A DNA stretch of 64,000 bases from Limnoperna fortunei (Eukaryota; Mollusca; Bivalvia; Mytilida; Modiolidae): assembly GCA_944474755.1 (NCBI GenBank), contig OX104123.1, forward strand, positions 15,318,275 through 15,382,274, read 5' to 3'. The notes under the pieces were generated by a model, which worked only from the letters and a program-made list of their open reading frames with translations, did no database searches and was not told the DNA's origin. This document shows, one piece after another, positions 52,940 to 64,000 of the stretch (position 1 is the first letter of the stretch; each line of letters begins with the position of its first letter). Position numbers and translations under genes: made by a program.

Positions 52940-55775
52940 ACGACGCTTTAATAAACACCCAACTCAAAATAATCTTAACCATTTCCGAATTTTTCGAGCG
53001 AAAGCTCGCACGGTTACGAAACAAATACGACGACAAATACGACGCGCCTCTTGGCGTGGTTTTGTTTCTAAATAAAATAACCATACCACTATGAATAAAA
53101 TCTGGAACAGGATTCGTAAAATTAAAGGTAAAAACGGTAAAGCAAATGTCCATCATTTAAAGGATGGACAAGACTTGTTAACATCAGAGTCAGACATATC
53201 AAATAAATTGGCCGAAACATTTGCAACACACTCCTCTGCTGAAAATTATCATCCCAATTTTCAGCGGATCAAAATTCAAAAAGAAAAAACATAACTTATT
53301 TCCAGTCAAAACATTTAGAAGATTATAATAAACATTTTTCCTTGGAAGAGCTAAAAAATTCTTTGAACAAATCTCACGATACAGCATGTGGCCCAGATGA
53401 CATCCATTATCAACTTCTCAAACATCTGCCACAATCTTCTCTCCAATGCCTTCTGAATCTTCTTAACAACATTTGGGAAACGGGTGACTTATTATCTATT
53501 TGGAAAATGGCCAATGTTGTGCCTATTCCGAAACCAGGAAAAGATCACTCGGAAGCGTACAACTATCGGCCTATAGCCCTCACAAGCTGTCTTTGTAAAA
53601 CCATGGAAAGGATGATCAACGATCGCCTTGTATGGTTTTTAGAATCGAACAACATAATCTCGAATATCCAGTGTAGATTTAGACAAGGTCGTAGTACTAT
53701 TGATCATCTGGTGCGTTTCGAAACATATATTCGAAACGCATTTGCCAAAAACGAACATGTTGTGTCTATCTTTTTCGATTAAGAAAAAGCATACGACACA
53801 ACATGGAAATATGGTATTTTAAAAGATCTTTTTGATATGGGGTTGAAAGGTAGACTTCCTACCTTCATCTCAAACTTTTTATCCGAAAGAGAATTTAAAG
53901 TTAGGGTCAATTCTACTTTATCTGACCCCTTTGTACAGGAAATGGGTGTTCCCCAGGGCAGCATCCTTTCTGTCACTTTATTTAGTATTAAAATTAATAG
54001 CCTTGCTCAAGTTTTAAAAGATAATATTGATGGCTCTCTATATGTTGACGACTTCCTCATATGTTACCGAGGGAAAAATATGAATAATATTGAACGTCAA
54101 CTGCAGTTGTGTTTAAATAGAATAGAAAAATGGGCAATGGAGAATGGTTTTAAATTCTCCACTGCAAAAACTGTTGGGATGCATTTTTGTAATAAACGTA
54201 AGATGCATCCTGATCCCAAATTAATATTATATAATAATCCTATCAAAATTGTAAAAGAAACTACTTTTCTTGGTCTCATATTTGATTCAAGGCTAACCTT
54301 TCTTCCCCATATCAAAATGTTAAAAAATAAATGCCTTAAAGCTTTAGATATTTTAAAAGTCGTATCCAGCACCGACTGGGGTGCTAAATGCGATGTTTTA
54401 CTTAATCTATATAGATCGCTGGTTCGATCGAAATTGGATTACGGTTGTTTTATTTATGGTTCTGCTCGTAAGTCATGTCAAAATCCTTAATACTATACAC
54501 CATCAAGGATTGCGACTATGCCTTGGAGCATTTAGAACCACACCTGTCAATAGTTTGTATGTAGAAGCAAACGAGCCTTCTTTGTATCAAAGAAGAATAA
54601 AGCTCGCTTTGCAATATGCAACCAAATTGAAGGCTTATCCTGACAACCCCGCCCACGACTGTGTTTTCAAACCTCTTTATCAGAACATATTCGAAAAGCA
54701 TCCAAACAAAATTTAACTTTTTGGCTTGCGGATTAAATCTCATTTGGAGAATTCAGGTATAAATTAATATGAAATTGCTGCAATTGAAATTCCACATAAC
54801 CCCCCTTGGTTAAACCCCAAGCCAATCTTTATTTATGATCTAAGAAAACATTTTGCAGAAATTAAATCTTGTTACCCTGACTATAGAACTATTTATACGG
54901 ATGGGGCAAAAGACGAAGATAAAGTTGCTTCAGCCGCTGTCTTCGGAAAGCGTGTTGAAACTCGTCGTCTCCCGTCTGCCTCATCTGTATTTACTGCTGA
55001 ATCGCAAGCTATTCTTCTTGCCATGACAATAGTTGCTTCGTCAGACGAGCACAAATTTATTATCTGCTCTGATTATCTGTCATGTCTCCTTGCTATTGAT
55101 AACTTCAAAATAAAGAATCCTTATATTTTAAAAATTATTCAAATTTACAAATCCCGTGTTGCTTTGGGTGAAGAAGTTATGTTTTTCTGGATCCCAAGTC
55201 ATGTGGGGATCCATGGGAACATGGTCGTGGACGAGGAGGCCAAAAAGACCTTGAATAACGATATTATGAATTGTGCCATACCTTTTACTGATTTTAAAGC
55301 AGTTATATTCTTGAAATAATTTAACTATTTCCAAATTTTCACACCCTGAATATAGCTGAAATATTGCTTGCTGGACGTAAAACAACAATCAATCAATCAA
55401 TTTAAACATATTTCTCGTTTGTGGCAGAGTGGTTGGGATCTAGAGGTTCATAATAAACTTTATGAGATCCAGCCACTATTGCACAAAAATAATTTTAATT
55501 GTTTTAGAAGTCGTCGAGACCAAGTTGTTTTAACCAGATGTCGTTTGGTCATACCAGGACGACTCATAGATATATTTTAAATAACGAGCAACGATCCGAG
55601 TGTGTGCCATGCAACTGTCCATACACAATCAAGCATGTCTTGATGGACTGTGTGGACGTGGCCCACATTCGGGAACGTTTCTATACTGTAGATACTTATT
55701 TTAATTTGTTTAGGACTGTCGCGGGCGACACAATTTTAAAGTTTTTAAAAGAGATTAATTTATATAGCAAAATTT
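52940..55775 (+). pseudogene. LINE ORF2: reverse transcriptase, RNase H, C-terminal zinc motif (broken)
   Basis: Starts mid-protein (RRFNKHPTQNNLNHF). The RT fingers and palm follow: VPIPKPGKDHSEAYNYRPI, CRFRQGRSTIDHL, then FFD-stop-EKAYDT (stop at about 53779), GVPQGSIL and YVDDFL (54045). A frameshift near 54480 and more near 54715 precede an RNase H domain with IYTDGAKDED (54890), AESQAILLAM, CSDYLSC and FWIPSHVGIHGN. The frame is then interrupted at 55299-55400 by a nested insertion and resumes FKHISRLWQSGW...YEIQPLL. After another frameshift near 55545 comes the CCHC motif CVPCNCPYTIKHVLMDC. RNase H places the family in the I superfamily. Not functional. Confidence 0.85.
55299..55400 (+). 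mobile_element. 102-bp LINE-tail insertion nested in LINE copy B
   Basis: Consists only of a LINE 3' tail: CTGAATATAGCTGAAATATT, GCTTGCTGGACGTAAAAC and (AATC)n. TTTAAA stands on both sides (55293-55298, 55401-55406). Removing it restores the ORF2 reading TDFK-HISRLWQ. Confidence 0.75.
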
Positions 55776-56087
55776 AATTATACTGCCAATTGTGATATTG
55801 CATACTTTTTATTGTTTTAATTTAATTTTTATATGTATATTATCATACCATTGTATGAGATATTGTTTTAGTATTAAGGGAGGGATATAAAATGGTTGTT
55901 TATGATCAAATAAGTTGATTTGTAGTAATTAACACGTCCTGAATATAGCTGAAATAATGCTTGCTGGACGTAAAACAACAATCAATAAATCATCCACTCA
56001 ACCTAATAGAGTGAGGTGGTGTAGTAAACTGGAATTTTTACTGGTGTAACACTTACAAGCCATATTTACTATTGGCTCAAATTGGCT

Positions 56088-56647
56088 CATGAGATCCAAC
56101 CACTTCTGCATGCAAATAATTTTAAATCATATGGAGGCCGTAGAGACCAAGTAGTTTTAACTAGGTGTCGTCTTGGTCATACCAGGACGACACACAATTA
56201 TATTTTAAATGGTGAACCACGACCCGAGTGTGTGCCATGCGACAGTCCGTATACAATCAAGCATGTCTTGATGGACTGTGTTGACGTGGCCCACATTCGG
56301 GAACGTTTTTATACTGTGGATTCTTACTTTAATTTGTTTACAACTGTCGCTGGCGACAAAATTCTACAGTTCTTAAAAGAAATTAATTTGTATAACAAAA
56401 TATAATCTTATATCATAACTATGCTGTTATTTCATATTTTATGATTTTAATCACGTTAATTTTTTATGTGTATATACCCTCATACTATTGTGTGAGATTA
56501 CAGTTTTACTATATTTCGACAGGATTGTCTTTGTTTTCTTTCTAATTGCTCTACCTTATCAAGTTATAAATTTGTTCACGTCCAGAATATAGGTGAAATA
56601 TTGCTTGCTGGACGTTAAACATCAATCAATCAATCAATCAATCAATC
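56088..56647 (+). mobile_element. LINE copy C, 5'-truncated, with intact ORF2 C-terminus
   Basis: Only the last ~105 codons of ORF2 (EIQPLLHANNF, CVPCDSPYTIKHVLMDC, FLKEINLYNKI, stop at about 56405), the 3' UTR and an (ATCA)n tail. The frame is intact. Length and 5' truncation are typical of target-primed insertions. Confidence 0.87.
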
Positions 56648-56990
56648 TTAATTATTTTGAATGTACTACAATAACCGTAGTTACATTAATTCTTTACAAA
56701 AACTATAATATATAACATAAAAACCTTGGTATATTTAATGACATAACTTTTGGATTTCAAAAACCAAACTTTGTGCATTTATATATCTAAAAGCTGTTCA
56801 AAAATAATCTGTATAGGGGAACAGAAGTTGGGGGTCCAGAAGCCAATCGATCTCTGAATGGAAATACCAACCCCCATAATTTTTTTAATACAGTGCCTTT
56901 CTAGAAAAGCCATAAGAACAGCATGTCATTTTAGCTTTATACAACTATTTGAATCATTTTCTCTAACTGTTTTACACGGGCAGTCAACTT
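56648..56990. other. Non-coding DNA
   Basis: Nothing recognised. Confidence 0.5.
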
Positions 56991-57850
56991 TAAATTGTCT
57001 TCAGAATGTTGTTGTAAGGCTGTAGTCAATGATGATGAGTAACTACTAAGCTCAAAGGAACTAGTGGGTTCAGAAATATTAGAATTGCATCTGGAGTTGT
57101 ACTAGGAGTTTGGACAATGAGCAGAAAATTGAACTGAGCGATAAACAGCACGATTTCTTGGGTCATGAATAGGTGGAAGAGGACTTGCTGATGATACATC
57201 AGAAGATGGGTGAAAATCGTGAGTAGGGGTAGAAATACAGTTCATAGGATAGTTGTCAAGAGTAGGTGGATAAGAATTAATATTTGATAAGGCAGAAGAC
57301 ACAGGTAAAAGGTTATTAAAACAAGCAATGGCAGAAGGCTGCAATGGATTCATGTTACCCTGATAATTGTTAGCTATGACAGAAGTGTAAGCCTGGAGGT
57401 TGTTAGCTGAGGCAAGTGTTAGTTTGGAGGGTGTAAGCTAACACACAATTGTTAGTCTTCACTTTTGGGGGGGGGGGGTGTTAGCTTACGCAGAAGTGCC
57501 AATATGGAGGTTGTTAGATAAAGCAAAAGTGTTAGTCTTGGGGGGGGGGGGCGCTGTTAGCTTAGGCAGAAGTTAGTCTTTGGGGTGTTAGCTATGGCAG
57601 AAGTGTTAGTCTGGGGGTGTAAGCTAAGACACAAGTGTTAATCTGGGGTGTAAGCTTAGTCAGAAATGTTAGTCTGAGGGTGTTGGCTAAGTCAAATGTA
57701 TTAGTCTGGGGGGTTTACCTGTATCGGAAGTCTGAAGATTGTTAGTTAATGCAGAATTATTAGGATGATGAATATTGCTTGTTTCTGAACTAAAAGAACT
57801 TACATGCTGAACAATTGAGGTATCCGACCCAAAATATACCACGTGACCAC
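56940..57850 (-). other. Possible fragments of a low-complexity protein gene
   Basis: Minus-strand open pieces: SDTSIVQHVSSFSSETSNIHH near 57830-57750 ending at a GTAAAC; NYQGNMNPLQPSAIACFNN... at 57353-57105 ending in a stop; and LTTALQQHSEDNLKLTARV, a coiled-coil-like heptad run, near 57035-56950. Ser/Asn/Pro-rich with no domain. Splice borders are plausible but unproven. Could be a real gene fragment or chance. Confidence 0.25.
57375..57720. repeat. G-rich minisatellite with poly-G runs
   Basis: Around ten loose ~33-base units, TGTTAGCTAAGGCAGAAGTG with TTAGTCTGGGGG, with runs of 10-13 G at 57467 and 57541. Could form G-quadruplex structure. Confidence 0.75.
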
Positions 57851-58039
57851 TAATTGCCGATGTTTACCGATGTCAAAGATTTTTCCTGCCTCGTTTGTTT
57901 CCGCCGGGTTCTTACAATTACTGTCTGGTGACTTAAAAATTATGTAATTAAAAAAAAAAATTTTTAAGTATTAAATGACGGATTTTCAATTTTAAATAAA
58001 ATTTTAAACTTATAATTATTAAGCGACATCTGGGAAAAC

Positions 58040-58510
58040 CTGTGTAAACAAAAAGGCGCACGTTGTCGGCAGCTAGGAAAAAAAGGCGGTTCGCCAGACA
58101 TCCTCAGCCTTTGGCTACAGACAACTATGCTACACAGCAAGAAATTGTGGTGATTTACCACAACTACTCTGATGGTGGTCATCACTGTCTTGAGGGTTCC
58201 ACACGATGCCCAATTTGTTTCCCGGGTTTTGAGAATTATGTTGGTAGCGCCAAAGTAAATATGTCATCGTATTGGTCATTTAGGGAGACGACTGATTGCT
58301 GGACAATCTTACATGGACTATAATATTAAGCTGTAATACAGTTAAAGGGGAGATGAAATGTAGACTTGGAGGTTACTTCTATGTCCATTGCTGTTCACCA
58401 TCATGTCAACAGTTGAATCATGTGCCTTATGGAGCAACCCACACAGAGACAACCAAAGTAAAGGAATGCCAAGCTTCAGTGTAAACACTAAACTAGGAGC
58501 AGGTATGAAA
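58040..58510 (+). pseudogene. Possible Cys-rich gene fragment, unknown family
   Basis: Plus-strand pieces: QPLATDNYATQQEIVVIYHN..., CPICFPGF and SYWSFRETTDCW, then after a frame change GEMKCRLGGYFYVHCCSPSC and NHVPYGATHTETT, and after another FSVNTKLGAG before a GTATGA donor-like site. The composition is protein-like and Cys-rich. No family named. Two frame breaks within ~450 bases suggest decay. It may belong upstream of the broken gene at 60245. Confidence 0.35.
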
Positions 58511-60244
58511 ATAAGATAAGAAATATTTATTAAGACCTGGTCAACATCTCATCTTATAGTTTGTGTGTTTTCTTACAAACATAATGTACAATGGAAAAGG
58601 AGCAGGTCAAATCACCCCACAGCAATATCGCCCCCATCATTAGTTTCAAAACGTATCAAATTATAGCTGAACTTTACAAAATCGCTTAAGTACTCCAGCG
58701 ACAAATCTCTACTTTTCAAAGCTGTGGGCGTTTACTTTCTGGTTATTTGTTTTCACAAATTAAATAAGCTTATAAACTTGTCAACACTTGCTGATAAAAT
58801 CTTGCATGCTATAGATCATGATAATGACCTCATTTTTAGCATAAGGTCAACTGTTACACAGTAGTGTTGCATTCCAATCCATGTCTTATTTTGTTATCTT
58901 TTTTTATATTTACATTGTATTATTAAAATTGTATTAATTGTTTCAATTGAAATTACACGATTTGACAATGCATAATAATATTGATGCAAGTTCAGACAGA
59001 TGTGATGTATATAAAATAAAATGATGAGAAAAAAGAACTGGTGTGATCTGTTATTATGTGATTCTCAACAGCACTGAGGAATTAATATGCTTTGTCAGGT
59101 AAGTCCTCTGTATAAAAAACTGATATATATTTCATGACAAGGGCAGCCAAAAGTATATTTTCATTGATTACACCAAGATTCAGCTACTAAGTAAATTTTT
59201 TGTTCAATATATTAAATTTTATTTACATCTTATGTGGTGCATTTATTAAAACAAAACTTTAAAGGTGATAAGAAGCTTCATAGTTTGGGTACAAATTTTA
59301 CGTATTTTCGTTCTTCCAATATTGTTTTAGTTAAAATTTGCTCAGGTTAATCTTATTTATGTTTTATAATAATATAATTTAAAAAAACTGATTAAATAAG
59401 GGGAGATAATAAAATTCTCTTTATCGTTAGGAATGTGTTCAACCATTGGCACCAAAGTTAGTCCAGACTCTATATGTCCCAGACAGTTCATATATCCAGG
59501 CCATTTTTAGAACACTGAGTTATGGTAACTACCATATATAATTTCTTTCAATAAATAAAGTAATTGGGAAAATACTACATCTATTTTAAATTAATTATAT
59601 GTTTTATATTTTAAATAAAACAAACTAAGCAATTTATATTTCAAGAAATTATGAGTATATTGAAAAGAAAACAATGATAAATATTAGGTAACATCTCTAC
59701 TTAATAAATGAATGTGGTTTTAAAAAACAAGAATAACGTACCAAAAGAAAGGAATGATATTAATATATATGTAGTAAATGTACATTTACATTAGACCCGA
59801 GACAATAATTATTGATCCAGAGCTACGCTATTCCATGTTGTACAAAATTCTTTCAAGAAAAAACCATGACCCTACAATACCATATTTACTCTCTTTCCAT
59901 ACAGGTTTCATTTGGTGTTCCTTCTTTAGAAAATTAGAAAACTGAAGAGGACAGCAATGGATTTTACATAACAATAGACCACTTGTTTCTGTTCCTTAGA
60001 GAGCATCATACAAGCAAAACATTATAAGAGAAATTTCATCATTTAGAAATGGTTTATATGATGACAATGGAATAAAAAAAATACACTGCCATCAATATTT
60101 CGATATATATTTTCTCATTATGACGACTACGAAATATGTAAAACCATATGTGATGAGCTTCTAAATACCTCAACAAAGTAACCAATTAAGGAGAAAACTA
60201 TTCCTAAGACCAGCTAAAGTCTTTATAAGCAACTTATATCAATT
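58511..60244. other. AT-rich non-coding stretch
   Basis: No coding signal. Confidence 0.5.
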
Positions 60245-63200
60245 GACCTTAAAATATTCAATGAGACTCATCGCCTGAACCAAATAAAAGACTCCAAACT
60301 TAAATTCCTACAAGATGAGTACCGAAAAGAATATTCTAGCGAGGAATGGAATATTATTAAATTATTTGAATGGAATTTTCAAAATTACGTCAAAGTTCGA
60401 GGCGAATCCAAGTTGGAAACAATTGTGGAAAAGAAGTATATTTTTTTAAATTTTGCAAATCTTTATCTGAATGTGCAAGAACAATAGAATCCATGTGTGA
60501 AAAAACAATGCAAACCAACACTCAACGCAAAGCAGCATCAAATGCAATTTTCCATAACATCGTACTGCATGCTAACTTGGAACATCGTCCAGAAATAATA
60601 GAAGATGAATTGAAAAGAATTTGGTCGTCCTTTCAACCCAACGGTTCCAGAACTATACTTGTAGTTGAATGCAGAAAGCAATGCCTTCACAGAAAGGGAA
60701 TCCATGTGATCATTGAACTTGTATTGGACATTGTGGAGTCAGATCTTTACAATTTTGCTACCCTTATCACAAAGCATCTGCAGGATAAACACTCTGAGCA
60801 CTTAGGGGAAATCCATTTTCTCCAAAAGGCAGTATAAGTCCAAAGCAAGATAGACTTCCGCCCTTCCGCCAAGGTTTAGTACTTACAACAACATCAAGAA
60901 TGGAAAACTAAATGACAGCCTTGTATTATCTATAGTATCAACATCCACTGATGAAGTTGAAACAACACCAAACAATTTCTTTGAAGGACGGTTCTGCAAG
61001 ACCTGCTTTTTAGACTTTGAGCAGCATATAGAAGATGTATTGAATAAATTTGAATGTGATATTTTAAAGGAATCGTTAGTCAGTATTCCTCTACCTCTTC
61101 GCATACTAATGGAAAATGTCTTCATAAATAGAGTTGTTACTGATTGTTTAAATCTCACTTCTAAATTACCATCACTCTACTGTCTCACAGAAGCATTATT
61201 CAACATCAAAAACAAGCACTACCATGGCATTACTCAGGATATGAATACTGACGAATTACTCATTCATTACCAAAATCTTACATCAGTTTTCGAAGTTACC
61301 TCATATGTTGGTTTAACTCAGTCACAAAGGACAGGCGATAGGCGTTTGAAGCATAATGCAGACCCAGAACTGTGTCACTATCAGACATTCCTGAGACCCT
61401 GTCCGATATTATACAAGACAAACAATGATATTACTGAGGGTGTCCATGATGTAACATTCCAGAATTGTCATGTTGCCTTCCTGATGGCCACCTAGTCCAC
61501 TAGACAATCAAAACAGATCCATTACCAGGTGAATCAAGAACAAATCAGATTTGCACTTTGCCTCTTACATTGAAAGATATTCCAAAAGATGCATTTTTAG
61601 TTACACATTGGCATGGAGAAGTCTGTGATGGAAGAGATAATTGTTCGTGTAAGGACCCGGAGACATTATCAAAATCTGACACAAGCAAAGTGTTTAGGGA
61701 GCTAAACAAACAGGAACAGGACATATACCAAATGTTTAAGACAGAATCACTGTGGATGGCAGGGTAATTATGGAAGCAAATTGATGTAGAGAATGTTGTT
61801 GTGAGAGATCAACTGAATCCTGTAAACGAAAACATTGTCAACACCGACATCATAGAAGAGGAAAACCTTGATCAGTTAAACGAGACACTTGGATCCCTGT
61901 CACTTAATGAAACTGTGGAACTTGATGACCATAATTAGAACTATGAACGAACCTTTAGATAGGTCTATGGAATCCTTTACCATTAGTGATAATGTATCAG
62001 GTTGTACAATTAGATATTTAGAACAAAGTGATGAAGGCGAGAGTTACATATAATCCGATCTTCCGGAAATGCCTTCTCCAGATCTATCTAGTATTGAAGA
62101 TGATTCCGATACAGTAAGCTTGGATAAAAATGATTATCCCGATGACTTTTTTGACCGAACAGACAGAGACACATTTGAGGTTCAACAAGACTTTGAGTTC
62201 CAACTAGAAGATGATATCAGCAATATTCGTAAGCTAAAATCGCTAATTAAAGCTGTTGACGAGACTACCAATGTTCCAAAAGATAACCTAATTCAAAAGT
62301 GAAAGGTTAACACTGAAAAAAACATCATTCCCGATATGACAGAAAAGAATTTAGATACAAAAGTCAATGCTGAAAAAGGCATATTTACAACCTTTTCTAC
62401 TCACACAGTCTTGACAAGACATCCACCACCAGCATCTGGACGTGATGACGATATAGGAGTTTTGAAAAATATTTTAGATGATGTTTTATTGAAATTGGAT
62501 CACATTGACAATAAAGAAAGGATTATAGTTGCACCAGATTTTAAGATTGCAAACAATTTGTTCAAATTGATGGATAATAATTCAAAATATAAGGCATTTC
62601 TTCCCGAATTTCCAGTCCTGCACCTTCGGAAGTCAAAAATAGCAAATCTTATAAGTGCCTACAAAGAATCTGGACTCATACATTTACTACAATATATGAA
62701 AGATGAAGAAAATGAAAAGGACTGGACAAAGTTACTGACAATAGCCAATATAGAAACAGCCACAATAAATATATGGAGACTTTCAACAGCAATTCATGTT
62801 GCACTCTTCATGAAATTTCTGGAAACATTGTCAGACCAAGAGGCAGAATCATTTCTGAATTCGATGCAGGACTCTTTTTCAGCCAAAGAGGTACATAACA
62901 TATTTGGCAAAAAAATGAAAGACTTTATTGAAGTTTCAAGTGAACAGAATGCAACATTTTGTTTGCATCATGAAATAATGACACACTGTGATGAGATCAT
63001 TGCCATTGCTGTTGCAGAGAGAATAGGCGGTTCAGATGGATATAATCTCCGTTTGTCTAGTGTTAGGTCATCATTACCATTCTCGTTCTTGAACGGCGCC
63101 TCAAGTTATGCCGGATTCTGTGCTAGGCTTCTTTTAGAACATTACCAAGCGGGCATGTTCCATCAAAAGTTCAAGCAATCATTTTATACATTGCCACACA

Positions 63201-63287
63201 CTAACAACGGTTTGAATTTTGGATTAGACACTCTGCGGGAAATCGATCATAGGTCAGCGAAGAAATGTATTCGACCGTATTTTACTT
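60245..63287 (+). pseudogene. Decayed gene of a further uncharacterised metazoan family, truncated by a LINE tail
   Basis: Pieces in order: LNQIKDSKLKFLQDEYRKEY, a frameshift, FFKFCKSLSECARTIESM...IFHNIVLHANLEHRPEI (60450-60837), a frameshift, TSTDEVETTPNNFFEGRFC...LPLRILMENVFINRV (60940-61495), THWHGEVCDGRDNCSCKDPE (61600-61767), an acidic stretch near 62070-62300, then 320 open codons from 62336 with PPPASGRDDDIGVL, RIIVAPDFKIANNLFKL, FPVLHLRKSKIANLISAYKE, NIETATINIWRLS, LHHEIMTHCDEIIAIAVAER, SLPFSFLNGASSYAGFCARL and LDTLREIDHRSAKK. The last third looks like a conserved catalytic or structural core. I recall similar proteins in cnidarian and mollusc genomes but no assigned function. The frame ends where LINE copy D begins. 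Confidence 0.5.
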
Positions 63288-63817
63288 CACAAAAATAATT
63301 TTAATTGTTTTAGAAGTCGTAGAGACCAAGTTGTTTTAACCAGGTGTCGTCTTGGTCATACCAGGACGACTCATAATTATATTTTAAATAACGACCAACG
63401 ACCCGAGTGTGTGCCATGCAACTGTCCATACACAATCAGGCATGTCTTGATGGACTGTGTGGACGTGGCCCACATTCGGGAACGTTTTTATACTATGGAT
63501 TCTTACTTTAATTTGTTTACAACTGTCGCTGGCGACAAGATTCTACAGTTCTTAAACGAAATTAATTTGTATAATAAAATATAATCTTGTATCATAACTA
63601 TGCTGTTATTTCATATTTTTTATTATTTTAATCACGTTTTTTTATGTGTATATACCCTCATACTATTGTGTGAGATTACAGTTTTATTATATTTCGACAG
63701 GAGTGTCTCTGATTTCTCTCTAATTGCTCTACCATATCAATTTATAAAATTGTTCACGTCCTGAATATAGCTGGAATATTGCTTGCTGGACGTTAAACAT
63801 CAGTCAATCAATCAATC
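63288..63817 (+). mobile_element. LINE copy D, 5'-truncated
   Basis: Begins CACAAAAATAATTTTAATTG inside ORF2 (same point as 55476 in copy B), continues CRLGHTRTTHNYILN and CVPCNCPYTIRHVLMDC to the stop near 63583, then 3' UTR and CATCAGTCAATCAATCAATC. It is attached to the end of the upstream pseudogene. Confidence 0.87.
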
Positions 63818-64000
63818 GACCGGGATCCACAATAGAGACGGTTTTACCCAAAATGTCAACTGTAGATACTCAAAACGAACTTCACATAACCAAGAAATGT
63901 ACACTACAATATCCAGTCTACTTAGTCCTACAGAAAAAGAAACCAGAATTATACAACATAACTGGTCTCATTTCACTATTTGAAAAAGCATACGACAATA
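63818..64000. other. Non-coding DNA; possible start of another LINE fragment at the edge
   Basis: Nothing recognised to about 63975. The last ~20 bases contain GAAAAAGCATACGACA, identical to the RT block EKAYD region of LINE copy B (53782), so another copy may begin here and continue outside. Confidence 0.35.

Larger units (their letters stand above)
52077..55997 (+). mobile_element. LINE copy B with 13-bp target-site duplications, internally deleted
   Basis: TCAACCTAATAGA flanks both ends (52064-52076, 55998-56010), so this is one insertion. Content: 5' UTR like that of copy A (52077-52939), a junction that skips all of ORF1 and the endonuclease, RT, RNase H, a nested 102-base insertion, the C-terminal zinc motif, 3' UTR and an ATCAATAAATCATC tail. 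The first bases TCCCCGTGTGGG match copy A. Confidence 0.9.

Noticed and set aside
55345..55410. The LINE tail at 55345 as the true 3' end of copy B
   Set aside because: ORF2 continues in the proper order after it and the 13-base target duplications place the end at 55997. TTTAAA duplications mark it as a nested insertion.

Overview
This is a gene-poor, AT-rich, repeat-dense piece of an invertebrate nuclear genome. Introns with GT/AG borders, LTR and non-LTR retrotransposons, tRNA-derived SINEs and satellite-like arrays rule out a prokaryote. The mix of elements (an I/Nimb-like LINE, Ty3/gypsy with extra ORFs, a Helentron-like element with a microsatellite and tandem core, and large uncharacterised families shared with cnidarians and molluscs) suggests a marine invertebrate, most likely a bivalve mollusc. 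The species cannot be told from the sequence, and no intact single-copy host gene was recognised.

Layout. 1-2494: 5' half of a minus-strand LINE (copy A) inserted into a broken integrase-OTU gene that resumes at 2495 and ends at 4183. 4184-6780: non-coding, with two foldback elements and a palindromic ATCATTAGTGGA cluster. 6779-12829: a 5'-truncated Ty3/gypsy element with pol, two small ORFs after pol, one LTR with a TATA box, and a tRNA-Leu-type primer-binding site after the LTR. 13464-25009: a plus-strand spliced gene related to a large transposase-like family. Its putative last intron holds a 4.5-kb antisense pseudogene for a PIN/FEN1-like nuclease protein with a CXC domain (17565-22078). 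25010-27877: non-coding repeats and a MITE. 27878-32153: a 4.3-kb TIR element with TA target sites, carrying a 52-bp-monomer higher-order satellite. 34920-36116: a decayed retrotransposon gag on the minus strand. 38300-42200: SINEs, tandem arrays and foldbacks. 42358-44135: a Helentron-like non-autonomous element. 44753-45040: second MITE copy. 46925-49220: a broken minus-strand gene of another transposase-like family. 52077-55997: a LINE of the same family as copy A (copy B) with 13-bp target-site duplications, an internal deletion and a nested tail insertion. 56088-56647 and 63288-63817: two 5'-truncated LINE tails. 60245-63287: a fifth broken uncharacterised gene, cut by the last LINE tail.

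How it fits together. Most of the window is mobile DNA in layers. The LINE probably mobilises the SINEs, because their 3' tails are alike. Five different multi-copy protein families, all with transposase-, nuclease- or protease-like features and all broken, lie within 64 kb. The most novel item is the PIN-like nuclease plus CXC protein nested inside an intron of a transposase-like gene.

Limits: identities come from reading motifs by eye. No alignment or search was run, so boundaries given as approximate may be off by tens of bases.
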